Positions 16,714-24,960 of a DNA stretch of 64,000 bases are shown piece by piece. The notes beneath the pieces were generated by a model, which saw only the letters and a list, made by a program, of their open reading frames with translations, had not been told where the DNA came from and did not search any database. Source of the stretch: Cellulomonas humilata (GTDB lineage: Bacteria > Actinomycetota > Actinomycetes > Actinomycetales > Cellulomonadaceae); assembly GCF_013359775.1 (NCBI RefSeq), contig NZ_JABMCI010000060.1, positions 62,001-126,000 of the forward strand. The letters run 5' to 3'. Within the stretch, counting starts at the first letter, position 1. Each line of letters begins with the position of its first letter. Made by a program: the position numbers and the translations under genes.

Positions 16714-17285
16714 GACGTGATCTCGACGGACGACAGGATCGCGTCCAGCGGGGTGTCGTCGAACGTGTCGCGCGGGCCGATGGCCTTGACGACGATCTGC
16801 TCGCCGGACTCGAGGTCCGCCACGAGCCACCGCGACCGGAGCTCGGCCGTGGTGCCGTCGCTGCGCCGGACGTCGCTCACGAACGTCACGGTGGCGACGG
16901 AGGACGCCCCGGCGAGCTCACCCTCGCCGGTCTCCACCTCGTCGGCGCCGGTGGTCGCCTTCTCGCCGAGCACCAGCGCGGCGGCTTCCGCCGTCGCGTC
17001 GCGGGTCGGCGCGGTCTGCACGGTCACCAGGACCCCGGCGCGCACACGCTCGTCGTTCTCGGGTGCCGTGAGCGCCACGGTCTCGTCCGTGTCCGACCCC
17101 GGGTACAGGTCGGCGCCGGCCGCCTGCTCCCACTGCTCCGGGACGTGCAGGGTCGCCGGACCGACCGCGACCGGCTGCCACGACGGGTCGATGCTCGGTG
17201 CAGCTGCCGGTGCGTCGGCCGAGCACGCGCTCAGGCCGAGCGCGGCGGCGGCGGCCACGAGCGCACCCCATCGGGTGGAGAACAT
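16710..17285 (-). CDS. Putative lipoprotein
   Basis: A 191-residue lipoprotein. The signal peptide ends in the lipobox LSAC (residues 18-21), followed by an Ala/Pro-rich spacer and a beta-rich domain: GPATLHVPEQWEQAAG, then TVQTAPTRDATAEAAALVL and RSRWLVADLESGEQIVVKAIGP. The domain resembles the LpqN/Mog1-like or surface lipoprotein folds seen in actinobacteria, but I cannot assign a family. AGAGAGG provides the ribosome binding site. It sits between the large prepilin-like gene and the two-helix membrane protein and is probably cotranscribed. Confidence 0.78.
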   Translation of the reverse strand: MFSTRWGALVAAAAALGLSACSADAPAAAPSIDPSWQPVAVGPATLHVPEQWEQAAGADLYPGSDTDETVALTAPENDERVRAGVLVTVQTAPTRDATAEAAALVLGEKATTGADEVETGEGELAGASSVATVTFVSDVRRSDGTTAELRSRWLVADLESGEQIVVKAIGPRDTFDDTPLDAILSSVEITS

Positions 17286-17307
17286 GTGTTGCCTCTCTCG
17301 TGCGGTG

Positions 17308-18729
17308 TCACTGCTCCAGGCAGCCGGCGCGCTCGACGAAGTCGGCGCCATCCCAGTAGGAGTATCCCGTGGCGTGCCGGGTGGTCGACGTGTAGTCGCC
17401 GGAGATGCCGACCTTGATCAGCGCCTCGACGTCGAGGTTCCCGCCGTTGGTCGAGGCGTCGATCGCGTAGTCCTGCACCCACGTGTACCCGTCGGTCTTC
17501 GCGGTCTCCTGGAAGTCGGACCACGTCTCGCCGTAGTTCAGGGTGCTGAAGTCCAGAGCGCCGACCTCCTGCGTGACGCCGGGCACCTCGATCCCCAGCC
17601 CGAGCGCGAGCTTCGCGGCGGTGACGCGCTGGTCCGTCGTGCCGAGCGGGACCTGCCAGGTGGTCTGGCTGTAGTCCACGTAGTCCAGCGGGTCGTTCGC
17701 CCCGGCGTTCGTCGACGACGTGTCGGCGTAGGCCGAGCCGAGGGTGACGAGGCGCATGGCCGTCGCGACGCCGTCCGCGTCACGGTCGACCTCGACGGTG
17801 ACCGCGCCGCCGTACGACGCGACCGCGGCCGCGAACTCGGTCCACTCGTCGCCGACGGTCCCCGACGCGCGCGTGACGCCGCTGGAGCTGGCCGTGAACA
17901 CGTCGGTCGTGCGGCCGTCGCTGTACTGCGTCTGGCCCTCGTAGGTCCCCGCCTCGACGACGCCGCTGGCGTCCCAGTCGATGAGCGTGGCGAACGCCTC
18001 CCCGGACGCGCTGACGCCGACCTTGACGAACGTGGACTCGGCATCGAGCTGTTCCAGGTCGGACGCGCCCGTGACCCAGTCCGCGAAGTCGCGGCCGAAC
18101 CAGTCGTCGCCGACCATGCCGTCCTTCACGTCGTCGCTGTCGGCTGCGTGCAGGATGTCCCACGCCTCGCCGTCGCTCGACGCGTAGTAGACGTCGCCGA
18201 ACTTGAGCTGGTCGGTCACCGAGCCGCCGATCCCGATCGCCACGCCGTACCGGTTGTCGTTGACGACCGCCGAGGCGTCGAAGCCGAGGCCGCCCTCGAC
18301 GCCCGCACCGAGGGACCCGGTGCGCGTGAGGCGGTACCGGCCGTCGCCCAGCGACTCGACGAACCACGTCTTGCCGCCCTCGAGCTGGACACCGAACGCC
18401 GCCGACCCCTGCCACGCCCCGCCGTTGCCCGAGACGACGCAGGGCGGCGGGGGGACGTAGTCGTCAGCGGCGCGCGCCGGCCCGCTCGTGCACTCGCCGC
18501 CCTGGCCGAGGCCCGAGGTGAGCTCGCACAGAGCCGCCGTGACCTTGTCGCCGAGGGAGAAGCGGGTGAGTCCGAGGACGAGCGCCACGACCAGGAGCGC
18601 GGCCGCCGCCACGATGCCGATGTACTCGAGGGTGCCGGCTCCGGCGTCCGGTCGGTTGGCCGACCGGGTGCGGAGCCGGGTGGTGGGCGGTCGGGGTGGG
18701 TGGCGATGGTCGTCAACCCTGGGGTGCAC
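17308..18729 (-). CDS. Large Flp-type prepilin-like surface protein
   Basis: A 473-residue protein. Residues 1-27 are basic; then DAG|AGTLEYIGIVAAAALLVV matches a Flp/Tad prepilin leader, with Gly30 at the predicted cut, Glu at +5 and Tyr at +6, followed by a hydrophobic helix. Normal Flp pilins are under 100 residues, but here about 400 residues follow, rich in Asp, Gly, Ser and Thr (for example DWDASGVVEAGTYEGQTQ). Four or more cysteines bracket the exported part. The GTG start has GAGAGGG upstream. It heads an operon with a lipoprotein and a membrane protein. Family unknown; surface display is inferred. Confidence 0.75.
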   Translation of the reverse strand: MHPRVDDHRHPPRPPTTRLRTRSANRPDAGAGTLEYIGIVAAAALLVVALVLGLTRFSLGDKVTAALCELTSGLGQGGECTSGPARAADDYVPPPPCVVSGNGGAWQGSAAFGVQLEGGKTWFVESLGDGRYRLTRTGSLGAGVEGGLGFDASAVVNDNRYGVAIGIGGSVTDQLKFGDVYYASSDGEAWDILHAADSDDVKDGMVGDDWFGRDFADWVTGASDLEQLDAESTFVKVGVSASGEAFATLIDWDASGVVEAGTYEGQTQYSDGRTTDVFTASSSGVTRASGTVGDEWTEFAAAVASYGGAVTVEVDRDADGVATAMRLVTLGSAYADTSSTNAGANDPLDYVDYSQTTWQVPLGTTDQRVTAAKLALGLGIEVPGVTQEVGALDFSTLNYGETWSDFQETAKTDGYTWVQDYAIDASTNGGNLDVEALIKVGISGDYTSTTRHATGYSYWDGADFVERAGCLEQ

Positions 18730-18814
18730 GTGGGCCCTCTCGTCGGCGCGGGTCGTCGCGCCCGCCCAGGGTACGGGCGGACGCGACGTCCGGTGGCCGA
18801 TTCAGAGGACCAGG

Positions 18815-20617
18815 TCAGGGGCGTGCGGGCCGACCCTGACCGTCGGCCGGCGGGCCGCCCTGGCCGCCGCCACCGCCCATGCCGCCGCCCATCCCCGCGA
18901 TCGCCTCGCCGGCCGTGCCGGTGGCGGCGACGGTCGAGCCGCTGCTGTCGCCGGCCTCCGCCAGCCCGCCGACGGTCTCGCCCGTGACCGAGCCGCCGGT
19001 CGCCGCCGAGTAGGTCTCGCCGGAGACGACGTCCGCGGACGCGTAGACCAGCGACGAGAAGTCCTTCGACGACTCGAACGCGGCGATCTCGGTCCCGTCG
19101 GCGTCGAGGAGGTGGACCACCGTGCCGGCGGCCTGCGTCGAGGAGAACGTGAAGGCCACGAACGACTGGGCGCTCGTCGCTGCCGGGGTCATGGCCATGC
19201 CCGACGCGCCGGCCGCGAGGATCGTGCCGCCGGAGACGTCGAACGTGCCGTCCACGTCCAGTGCGCCGTTGCCGTCGTTCGTCGGTCCGCTGACGACGGC
19301 CGTCCCGCCGGTCATGGTGAAGAACCCGTTGGCGTCGAGGCCGTCGCCGTCGGAGTCGACGACGATGGTGCCGCCCGTGATCGTCAGGCCGACGTCGGCG
19401 CTGGCGGTCCCGCCCGCGGCCTGCTCGCCCGTGGCGCTCGGGTCGGAGGCGTTCACGCCGTCGTCGCTGGCCACGACGCTGATGTCGCCGCCGGCGATCG
19501 TGATGAGGCCGGCCTCGAGGCCCTCGTTCGACCCCGTGATGTCGACGGCGCCGTCGCTGATCTGGAGCGCCTGGTCGCCGTGCACGCCGTCGTCACCCGC
19601 GTCGATGGTCACCGAGCCGCCCGCGATGCTGACGACGCCGTCGGAGCCGATGCCGTCGTCGGCCGCGTCGATCAGCAGCTGCCCGCCGCCGACCACCACG
19701 GATACGGTGCCGGAGATCCCCTTGGGGGAGGCGTCCTCCACGACCGCGGTCCCGCTGCCGCCGCCGGAGACGATCGCCAGCGTGCCGTCCGCGACGATCG
19801 CGTCGGTCTGCGCAGCGATGCCGTCGTCACCCGCCGCGACCGTCACGTCGCCGCCGGTGATCTCCACGTAGCCGAGGGTCTCGTCCTCGTCGTTGTCGGA
19901 CTTCAGGCCGTCGCCGCCCGCCGTGACGTCCAGCGTGCCGCCGGAGACCACGAGGTAGTCCTTGCCACGGATGCCGTCGTCGACCGCGTCGACCGTGATC
20001 GTGCCGCCCGCGATGACGAGGCCGTCCTTGGCGGCGATCCCGTCGTTCGCGTTGCCGGCCACGGTCAGCGAGCCGTCACCGGTGATCGTGAGGTCCGCGC
20101 TGCTGTACAGGGCCGCGCTGGCCTCGTCGGTGTCCGCGTACGCGGTGGTGTCGGACAGGGTGCTGTCGCCCTCCAGGTGGACGACCACCTGGTCGGCGTC
20201 GAGCACCTGGAGCGGCGAGGTCGTCGAGCTGGTCAGGGAGGCGTCGTCGAGGATCAGGTGGACGACGCCGTCGTCGGTGGTGTTCACGACCACCGAGCCG
20301 TCGGCCAGGGTGCCGCTCAGCCGGTACGTGCCGGCCGCGGTGATCGTGATGCTGCTGCCGTCGACGGTCACGGCGTCGGTCGCGGTCGGGGTGTCGAGAT
20401 CGATCGCGACCTCGTCCGACGAGGCCTCCAGGTCGACGTCGTCGGGCGCGGTGTTGGCGGCCATCGCCTGCTCGACGGTGACGTTCGCGTCCGTCGTCGT
20501 CGTGACGGTCGCGGTGTCGTCCGTGGTGGACGCGGCGTCGGCGGTCGCCGTGCAGCCGGCCAGGAGGACCGCGACCAGCGCGGCGGGGGCGAGGAACTTC
20601 GGGGTGAGGCGTCGCAT
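18815..20617 (-). CDS. Cthe_2159-like carbohydrate-binding lipoprotein
   Basis: A 600-residue exported protein with lipobox LAGC (residues 19-22). After a Thr-rich spacer come many short parallel beta-helix repeats of the form DGIxAKDxLVIxGGTITVDAxDDG, the hallmark of the Cthe_2159 family (DUF4353), whose Clostridium thermocellum member is a calcium-containing beta-helix that binds cellulose and polygalacturonate. The C-terminus is Gly-rich (GMGGGMGGGGGQGG). The first gene of the operon is DUF4956, followed by the VTC-domain gene and then this one. In other bacteria CotH-type kinases often join this set; none is seen here. Confidence 0.88.
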   Translation of the reverse strand: MRRLTPKFLAPAALVAVLLAGCTATADAASTTDDTATVTTTTDANVTVEQAMAANTAPDDVDLEASSDEVAIDLDTPTATDAVTVDGSSITITAAGTYRLSGTLADGSVVVNTTDDGVVHLILDDASLTSSTTSPLQVLDADQVVVHLEGDSTLSDTTAYADTDEASAALYSSADLTITGDGSLTVAGNANDGIAAKDGLVIAGGTITVDAVDDGIRGKDYLVVSGGTLDVTAGGDGLKSDNDEDETLGYVEITGGDVTVAAGDDGIAAQTDAIVADGTLAIVSGGGSGTAVVEDASPKGISGTVSVVVGGGQLLIDAADDGIGSDGVVSIAGGSVTIDAGDDGVHGDQALQISDGAVDITGSNEGLEAGLITIAGGDISVVASDDGVNASDPSATGEQAAGGTASADVGLTITGGTIVVDSDGDGLDANGFFTMTGGTAVVSGPTNDGNGALDVDGTFDVSGGTILAAGASGMAMTPAATSAQSFVAFTFSSTQAAGTVVHLLDADGTEIAAFESSKDFSSLVYASADVVSGETYSAATGGSVTGETVGGLAEAGDSSGSTVAATGTAGEAIAGMGGGMGGGGGQGGPPADGQGRPARP

Positions 20618-20629
20618 GAGGGTGTGCTC

Positions 20630-21361
20630 CTAACGGGTGACGTGCCGGTCGAGGACGCGGCGCCACGGGTGGTGGGGGAGGTCGGTGTGCAGGGCGGCCA
20701 TGCCGGTGCCGTACTTGGAGATGCGCACAGGGCGGTGGCCGTGCCGCCACAGGAGGCGGTCGGTGGAGGAGGGCGTCGAGCCCGTCTTGGTCTCGATCAC
20801 CACGCGGTCGTCCAGGCGGCGGCTCGCCCCCGTGAGCGCCGACGTCCACACCAGGCCGGTGTCGATCGTCGTGCGGCTGTCCGTCCGGGGGAGGTAGAGG
20901 GTGGTGCGCCGGTAGGTGCTGACCAGGGTCTTCTGGAAGGCCGCGTCGCTGTCGAGGACGTCGTCGGCGAACCGGCGACCCTCGTCGGTCAGCGTGTCGC
21001 GGTCGTCGGGGTCGTACGGCAGACGCGTCTTGACGGTGCTGCCGCGCGGACCGCGGGTCTTCACCTCGACCCAGCAGAGCTCGGAGTCCACGTACGTGCG
21101 GGTGCGGATCTTGAACCGCCGCCGACGTCGGTGCGCCGCGCCCAGGTAGCTGGTCAGGTCGGGGGTGTCGAAGTACACGGACTCGTAGGCGAAGTCGCGC
21201 TCGTCGCCGATCTGGAGGATGCGTGCGCCGGGCTCGATGCCGCGCAGGAGCACGGGGACCGCGTCGGCCGGGACCACGTACTTGCGGTCCATCCGGGTCT
21301 GGAGGCTCGCCCGCTCGGTGAGCTCGACGAGGTCGATGGGGTCCAGGGTGTCGAGGATCAT
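20630..21361 (-). CDS. VTC-domain (polyphosphate polymerase-like) protein
   Basis: A 243-residue cytoplasmic protein with the tunnel fold of the VTC domain. Landmarks are TRMDRKYVVP near the N-terminus, FAYESVYFDTPDLTSYLGAAH, a basic KIRTRTYVDSELCWVEVKTR strand and RVVIETKTG, giving the alternating basic and acidic residues that line the triphosphate tunnel. Related domains polymerise polyphosphate from ATP, but bacterial members next to DUF4956 have unknown activity. Start overlaps the DUF4956 stop (ATGA); 12 bases separate it from the beta-helix lipoprotein gene. Confidence 0.88.
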   Translation of the reverse strand: MILDTLDPIDLVELTERASLQTRMDRKYVVPADAVPVLLRGIEPGARILQIGDERDFAYESVYFDTPDLTSYLGAAHRRRRRFKIRTRTYVDSELCWVEVKTRGPRGSTVKTRLPYDPDDRDTLTDEGRRFADDVLDSDAAFQKTLVSTYRRTTLYLPRTDSRTTIDTGLVWTSALTGASRRLDDRVVIETKTGSTPSSTDRLLWRHGHRPVRISKYGTGMAALHTDLPHHPWRRVLDRHVTR

Positions 21362-21924
21362 GCCGACACCAGCGTCCGCGCGGGGCTCAGCTCGTACCGG
21401 ACGTCGACGCAGGTGGTGTCGTTCACGAGGTCGACGCGCTGCACGATGGCCGTGTGCACCGTGGCGCCGAGCAGGCGTTCCAGGTGCGCGACCAGCGCGG
21501 TCTCGTCGGTGATCGCCGAGTCCAGGATCATCGTCTGCTGCCGGTACTGCCGGAGCATCCGCGGGTGGTCCACCACGGCCATCACGACGACGACCAGGAC
21601 CATGAGGGCGGCGTTGAGCACCGACGGCGTGACCGCCAGCCCGCCGAGCAGACCGAGCGCCAGTGCGGAGAAGTAGTAGGCGACCTCGTGCTGGGTCAGC
21701 TCCGTGGACCGCAGCCGGATGATCGACAGCACGCCGAACAGCCCGAGCCCGAGGCCCGCACCGACCGCGCTGCTCGCCAGGGCGGCCGCCACCGCCAGCA
21801 CGCCGACGTTGACGCCGAGGTACGCGACGACGAGGTCACGCCGACGGTGCCGGGGGAAGTAGACGCCGAACGCGAGGACGCTGATGGCGACGAGATCGAG
21901 CGCGAGGAGCGCGTACTGAGTCAT
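21358..21924 (-). CDS. DUF4956 membrane protein
   Basis: A 188-residue protein with four membrane helices followed by a cytoplasmic ferredoxin-like C-terminus. The conserved centre is GLFGVLSIIRLRSTELTQHEVAYYFSALALGLLGGL, diagnostic for DUF4956. Linked to VTC-domain and Cthe_2159-like genes in many Firmicutes and actinobacteria, it probably forms a membrane module with them, although its activity is unknown. A strong AGGAGGG ribosome binding site precedes the ATG at 21924. First gene of the operon; the divergent lipoprotein promoter shares the 181-base gap. Confidence 0.9.
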   Translation of the reverse strand: MTQYALLALDLVAISVLAFGVYFPRHRRRDLVVAYLGVNVGVLAVAAALASSAVGAGLGLGLFGVLSIIRLRSTELTQHEVAYYFSALALGLLGGLAVTPSVLNAALMVLVVVVMAVVDHPRMLRQYRQQTMILDSAITDETALVAHLERLLGATVHTAIVQRVDLVNDTTCVDVRYELSPARTLVSA

Positions 21925-22105
21925 GGGAACCCTCCTAGTGGGACGGGTTCCATTCAGCCGAGCGCGCCTGTGCCGTTGCTGTGCGGGGCCTGAGGCGCAG
22001 GCGTGCATCGTGCACAGATCACCCGGCGACCGGCCGAACGTCCGCGGCCGATATGGAAGGGTTTCCCCTCGTTCCCCCACCACCCCCCACCCTGGGAGTT
22101 CCCCC

Positions 22106-22921
22106 GTGCGCGTGTCCCGTCATCTGCTCGCCGTCCCGGCCGCCGCCGTCCTCGCCTGGTCGCTGGCCGCGTGCGGAGGTTCCGCCCCGGCGGCCGCACC
22201 GACCACGTCCGAGAGCGCGTCGGTCGAGCAGGAGGAGACCGTCGCCGAGCCCGCCGGTTTCGAGCTCACCACGGAGAACCTGGGCGACATCGCCACCGCG
22301 ATGCTGGCTGCGAAGACGTACGACACCACGATGGTCACCGACGTCGGCGGCGCCTCCATGACCGCCCAGGGCCAGGCGCGCGTCACCGACGCCGGCAACG
22401 AGCTGACCATGACCATGAGCAGCGCGCAGATGGCCGCACCCATGGAGATGCGCATCGTCGGCGGTCAGATGTACATCAACATGGGCGAGCTGACCGGCGG
22501 GCTGTTCTGGCAGCTGGACCCGACGGACACCAGCAACCCCCTGGCGGCGTCGCTCTCGCAGACCACCGGCGCCACCGCGACCGACAGCTTCGCGGAGATC
22601 CTCCCGGCCCTGGTCAGCGTCACGAAGTCCGGCGCACCCGAGCAGATCGACGGCGTCAGCGCGCAGCCGTACGACGTGGTGGTCGACACGAGCAAGATGG
22701 CCGGAGTCTCGGCCGAGCAGTTCGCGTCCGCCGCCGCCGCGGGGGTCGAGGTGCCGAAGGAGCTCACCTACACGTACTGGGTCGGGGCCGACAAGCTGCC
22801 CCGCAAGCTCGTGATGGACATGATGGGCTCGCACATGGAGATGACGCTCAGCAACTGGGGCGGTCCCGTGACGATCGAGGCCCCGCCGGCCGACCAGGTG
22901 ACGGCCGCACCGGTGATGTGA
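22106..22921 (+). CDS. LppX/LprG-like lipoprotein
   Basis: A 271-residue lipoprotein with lipobox LAAC (residues 20-23) and a Ser/Glu-rich spacer. The body reads YDTTMVTDVGGASMTAQGQARV, MEMRIVGGQMYINMGELTGG and LTYTYWVGADKLPRKLVMDM, the alternating strands of the LppX/LprG/LolA-like half-barrel that carries lipids between membrane and outer envelope. GGGAG seven bases upstream supports the GTG at 22106. It ends at TGATCA, directly abutting the stop of the convergent reductase. Ligand unknown. Confidence 0.83.
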   Translation: MRVSRHLLAVPAAAVLAWSLAACGGSAPAAAPTTSESASVEQEETVAEPAGFELTTENLGDIATAMLAAKTYDTTMVTDVGGASMTAQGQARVTDAGNELTMTMSSAQMAAPMEMRIVGGQMYINMGELTGGLFWQLDPTDTSNPLAASLSQTTGATATDSFAEILPALVSVTKSGAPEQIDGVSAQPYDVVVDTSKMAGVSAEQFASAAAAGVEVPKELTYTYWVGADKLPRKLVMDMMGSHMEMTLSNWGGPVTIEAPPADQVTAAPVM

Positions 22922-23479
22922 TCAGCGCCTGACGCGGTACCGGGTGTGCTGCACGCCGCCCGAGAACTGCCGCTGGTCGACGAGCTCGAGCTCGAGGCGC
23001 ACGCCGTTGGGCAGCGCCCGCGTCCCACTGCCGACCAGCACGGGGTGCACGAAGAGCAGGACCTCGTCGACGAGTCCTGCGCGGAACGCCGCCGACGCCA
23101 GACCGGGACCGCTCACCGAGACGTCCCGGTCGGCGTCGGCCACCAGCGCGCGCACCGCCTCGGGCTCGAACGACCGCTCGAGCCGCGTGCGGCGCGTGGT
23201 CACCGCGTCGAGGGTGCGCGAGTACACGACCTTCTCGGCGGCCCGCCACACCTCCGCGTAGTCGCGCTCGATCGGCGAGTCGTCGGCGTCCTGGCCCGCC
23301 GTCTCCCAGTACTGCATCACCTCGTACATGCGGCGGCCGAGCAGGTGCGTGCTGATGTCGCGGTTCAGCTCGTTCATGTACTCGTGCAGGTCCGCCGGGG
23401 GCATGGCCCAGTCGAACCTCCCGTCCGCGTCGGCGACGTAGCCGTCGAGCGAGGTGATCGCGCTGGTGAGGAGGGCCAT
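22922..23479 (-). CDS. RibD C-terminal / dihydrofolate reductase-family protein
   Basis: A 185-residue NADPH-dependent reductase of the RibD-C fold. MALLTSAITSLDGYVADADGRFDW is the typical first strand and loop, LLGRRMYEVMQYWE the second, VSVSGPGLASAAFRAGLVDEV the pyridine-nucleotide-binding GxG region, and HPVLVGSGTRALP the closing strand. Physiological substrates of this stand-alone group are unknown. ATG at 23479 is chosen because the domain starts there; another ATG at 23491 is possible. Convergent and abutting with the lipoprotein gene; divergent from the HNH gene across an SOS-like box. Confidence 0.83.
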   Translation of the reverse strand: MALLTSAITSLDGYVADADGRFDWAMPPADLHEYMNELNRDISTHLLGRRMYEVMQYWETAGQDADDSPIERDYAEVWRAAEKVVYSRTLDAVTTRRTRLERSFEPEAVRALVADADRDVSVSGPGLASAAFRAGLVDEVLLFVHPVLVGSGTRALPNGVRLELELVDQRQFSGGVQHTRYRVRR

Positions 23480-23515
23480 GTGGGCCAGCATGGCGCGCCG
23501 AGTGTCGGTGGTCGA

Positions 23516-23531
23516 TCGTACACTTGTTCGA
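23516..23531 (+). promoter_or_regulatory. LexA/SOS-like box upstream of the HNH gene
   Basis: TCGTAC-ACTT-GTTCGA differs at one position from the actinobacterial SOS box TCGAAC-n4-GTTCGA. It lies 27 bases before the ATG of the DUF222/HNH gene. LexA control of 13E12-type genes is known in mycobacteria, so damage induction is likely. Confidence 0.7.
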
Positions 23532-23557
23532 ATCGACGCGATCGACTGGAGGTGGAG

Positions 23558-24946
23558 ATGACGGCGCTTGTCGACGCCCCGCCTGGTGTCGCTCCGGCCT
23601 GGGACATGCTGCCAGAGCTCAACGCCTACCCGATCTCCGGTGTGACGCTTGCTGAGCTCGCCGGTCGGCTCGAGGCGGTGTCGGTCGCGGACGCCGCGGA
23701 CGTGACGCTCGTCAACGCGGTGAGCGCGTGGCAGCAGGTGGTCAACATGGCCCAGGCCGCTCAGGCGGCCGTGATCCGCGAGATCGAAGCCCGGACCGTC
23801 GACGCGCTCGCGCGTGTGCCCGATGAGCTCGCGTGCGCGCTGGTGTGCACCAGGCGCTCCGCGCAGGACCTGCTTCTGCGGGCGTGGGGCACGGCCCAGC
23901 ACCCGGCGCTGGGCGATGCGTGGGCGGCCGGTGCGATGGACGCCCGCAAGATCGACGTGATCTTGGCCGAGGTCCACCGGGCCGGGACGGCTCTGTCCGC
24001 GTGCGAGGTCGACGCGGTGGTGTGCGATGCGGTGGACCGCGCCGCGGAGCTGACCGGGCCGCAGCTGACCCGGCACGTGCGGGCCGCCTTGCTCGCTGCC
24101 AACCCCGCGGTCGCTGAGCAGCGCCGACTGGTGGAGCGGGAACGGCGTGGAGTGTTCCTGGAGCTGGCCCCGGACGCGATGGCCCGGCTCATCGCCTACC
24201 TGCCCGCGGCGGACGCGACGGCGGCGTTCACCGCGATCGATGCCTTGGCCGGGCACGCCAGCGTCGACGGCGACGACCGCAGCATCGACCAGCGCCGCGC
24301 CGACGCGTTCGCGGATGTGTTCACGGGCATCCTGGACCGGCGGACCACTCCCGACGGGACCCCGCTACCCACCCGGCACGGGCGCCGGGTCGCCCTGCAG
24401 GTCACCGTCGCGGCCAGCACCCTGGCGGGCCTGGACGAGCACCCTGCGGTGCTCGAGTCGTACGGGCCCATCCCGGCTCAGGTCGCCCGCGAGCTCGCCC
24501 AGGACGCCACCTGGCGGCGCATCCTGACCGACCCGACCGGGCAGGTCTGCGCCGTCGGCACCGACACCTACCGGCCCGGTGCCGACCTCACGCGCACAGT
24601 CATCGCACGGGACGTGACGTGTACGTTCCCCGGCTGTCGAAAGCCCGCCGACCGGTGCGAGATCGACCACCGCGTCCCGTACGACCACGCCCGCTCACCA
24701 GGCTCCGTCCTGAACCCGCAGACCTGCGAGGCGAACCTGCACGCCCTGTGCAAGCACCACCACCAGGCCAAGACCAAGAGCTGGTGGCAGGTCACCCACG
24801 ACGCCACCACCGGGATCTCCACCTGGACCGACCGCCACGGCCTGACCTACGCCCGCCACCCCGTCCGGGTCCACAGCACGCCGACCGCCGCTGACCACGC
24901 CGCACTCCCACCACCACCACGCGGCTGGGGCGACCCACCCTTCTGA
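23558..24946 (+). CDS. DUF222 / HNH endonuclease (13E12-repeat family)
   Basis: A 462-residue protein. The N-terminal 330 residues are the helical DUF222 region (VSVADAADVTLVNAVSAWQQVV ... LVERERRGVFLEL). The C-terminus holds a complete HNH nuclease: CTFPGCRKPADRCEIDHRVPYDH with a CxxxxC zinc knuckle and catalytic DH, then NLHALCKHHHQAKT. These 13E12-family genes are numerous in actinobacteria and behave like selfish or damage-induced elements; their DNA target is unknown. GGAGGTGGAG is a strong ribosome binding site and an SOS-like box lies upstream. No truncation is seen. Confidence 0.92.
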   Translation: MTALVDAPPGVAPAWDMLPELNAYPISGVTLAELAGRLEAVSVADAADVTLVNAVSAWQQVVNMAQAAQAAVIREIEARTVDALARVPDELACALVCTRRSAQDLLLRAWGTAQHPALGDAWAAGAMDARKIDVILAEVHRAGTALSACEVDAVVCDAVDRAAELTGPQLTRHVRAALLAANPAVAEQRRLVERERRGVFLELAPDAMARLIAYLPAADATAAFTAIDALAGHASVDGDDRSIDQRRADAFADVFTGILDRRTTPDGTPLPTRHGRRVALQVTVAASTLAGLDEHPAVLESYGPIPAQVARELAQDATWRRILTDPTGQVCAVGTDTYRPGADLTRTVIARDVTCTFPGCRKPADRCEIDHRVPYDHARSPGSVLNPQTCEANLHALCKHHHQAKTKSWWQVTHDATTGISTWTDRHGLTYARHPVRVHSTPTAADHAALPPPPRGWGDPPF

Positions 24947-24960
24947 CCTGCGCGGACGGG

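Noticed and set aside
18488..21676. A 1062-residue open frame antisense to the prepilin and Cthe_2159 genes
   Set aside because: High-GC codon bias opens the opposite frame; its translation is Arg/Gly/Asp-rich low complexity without domains, while the minus-strand genes have clear motifs.
23511..23545. GTTCGAATC resembling a tRNA T-loop
   Set aside because: No cloverleaf arms or acceptor stem can be formed around it; it is part of the SOS-like box region.
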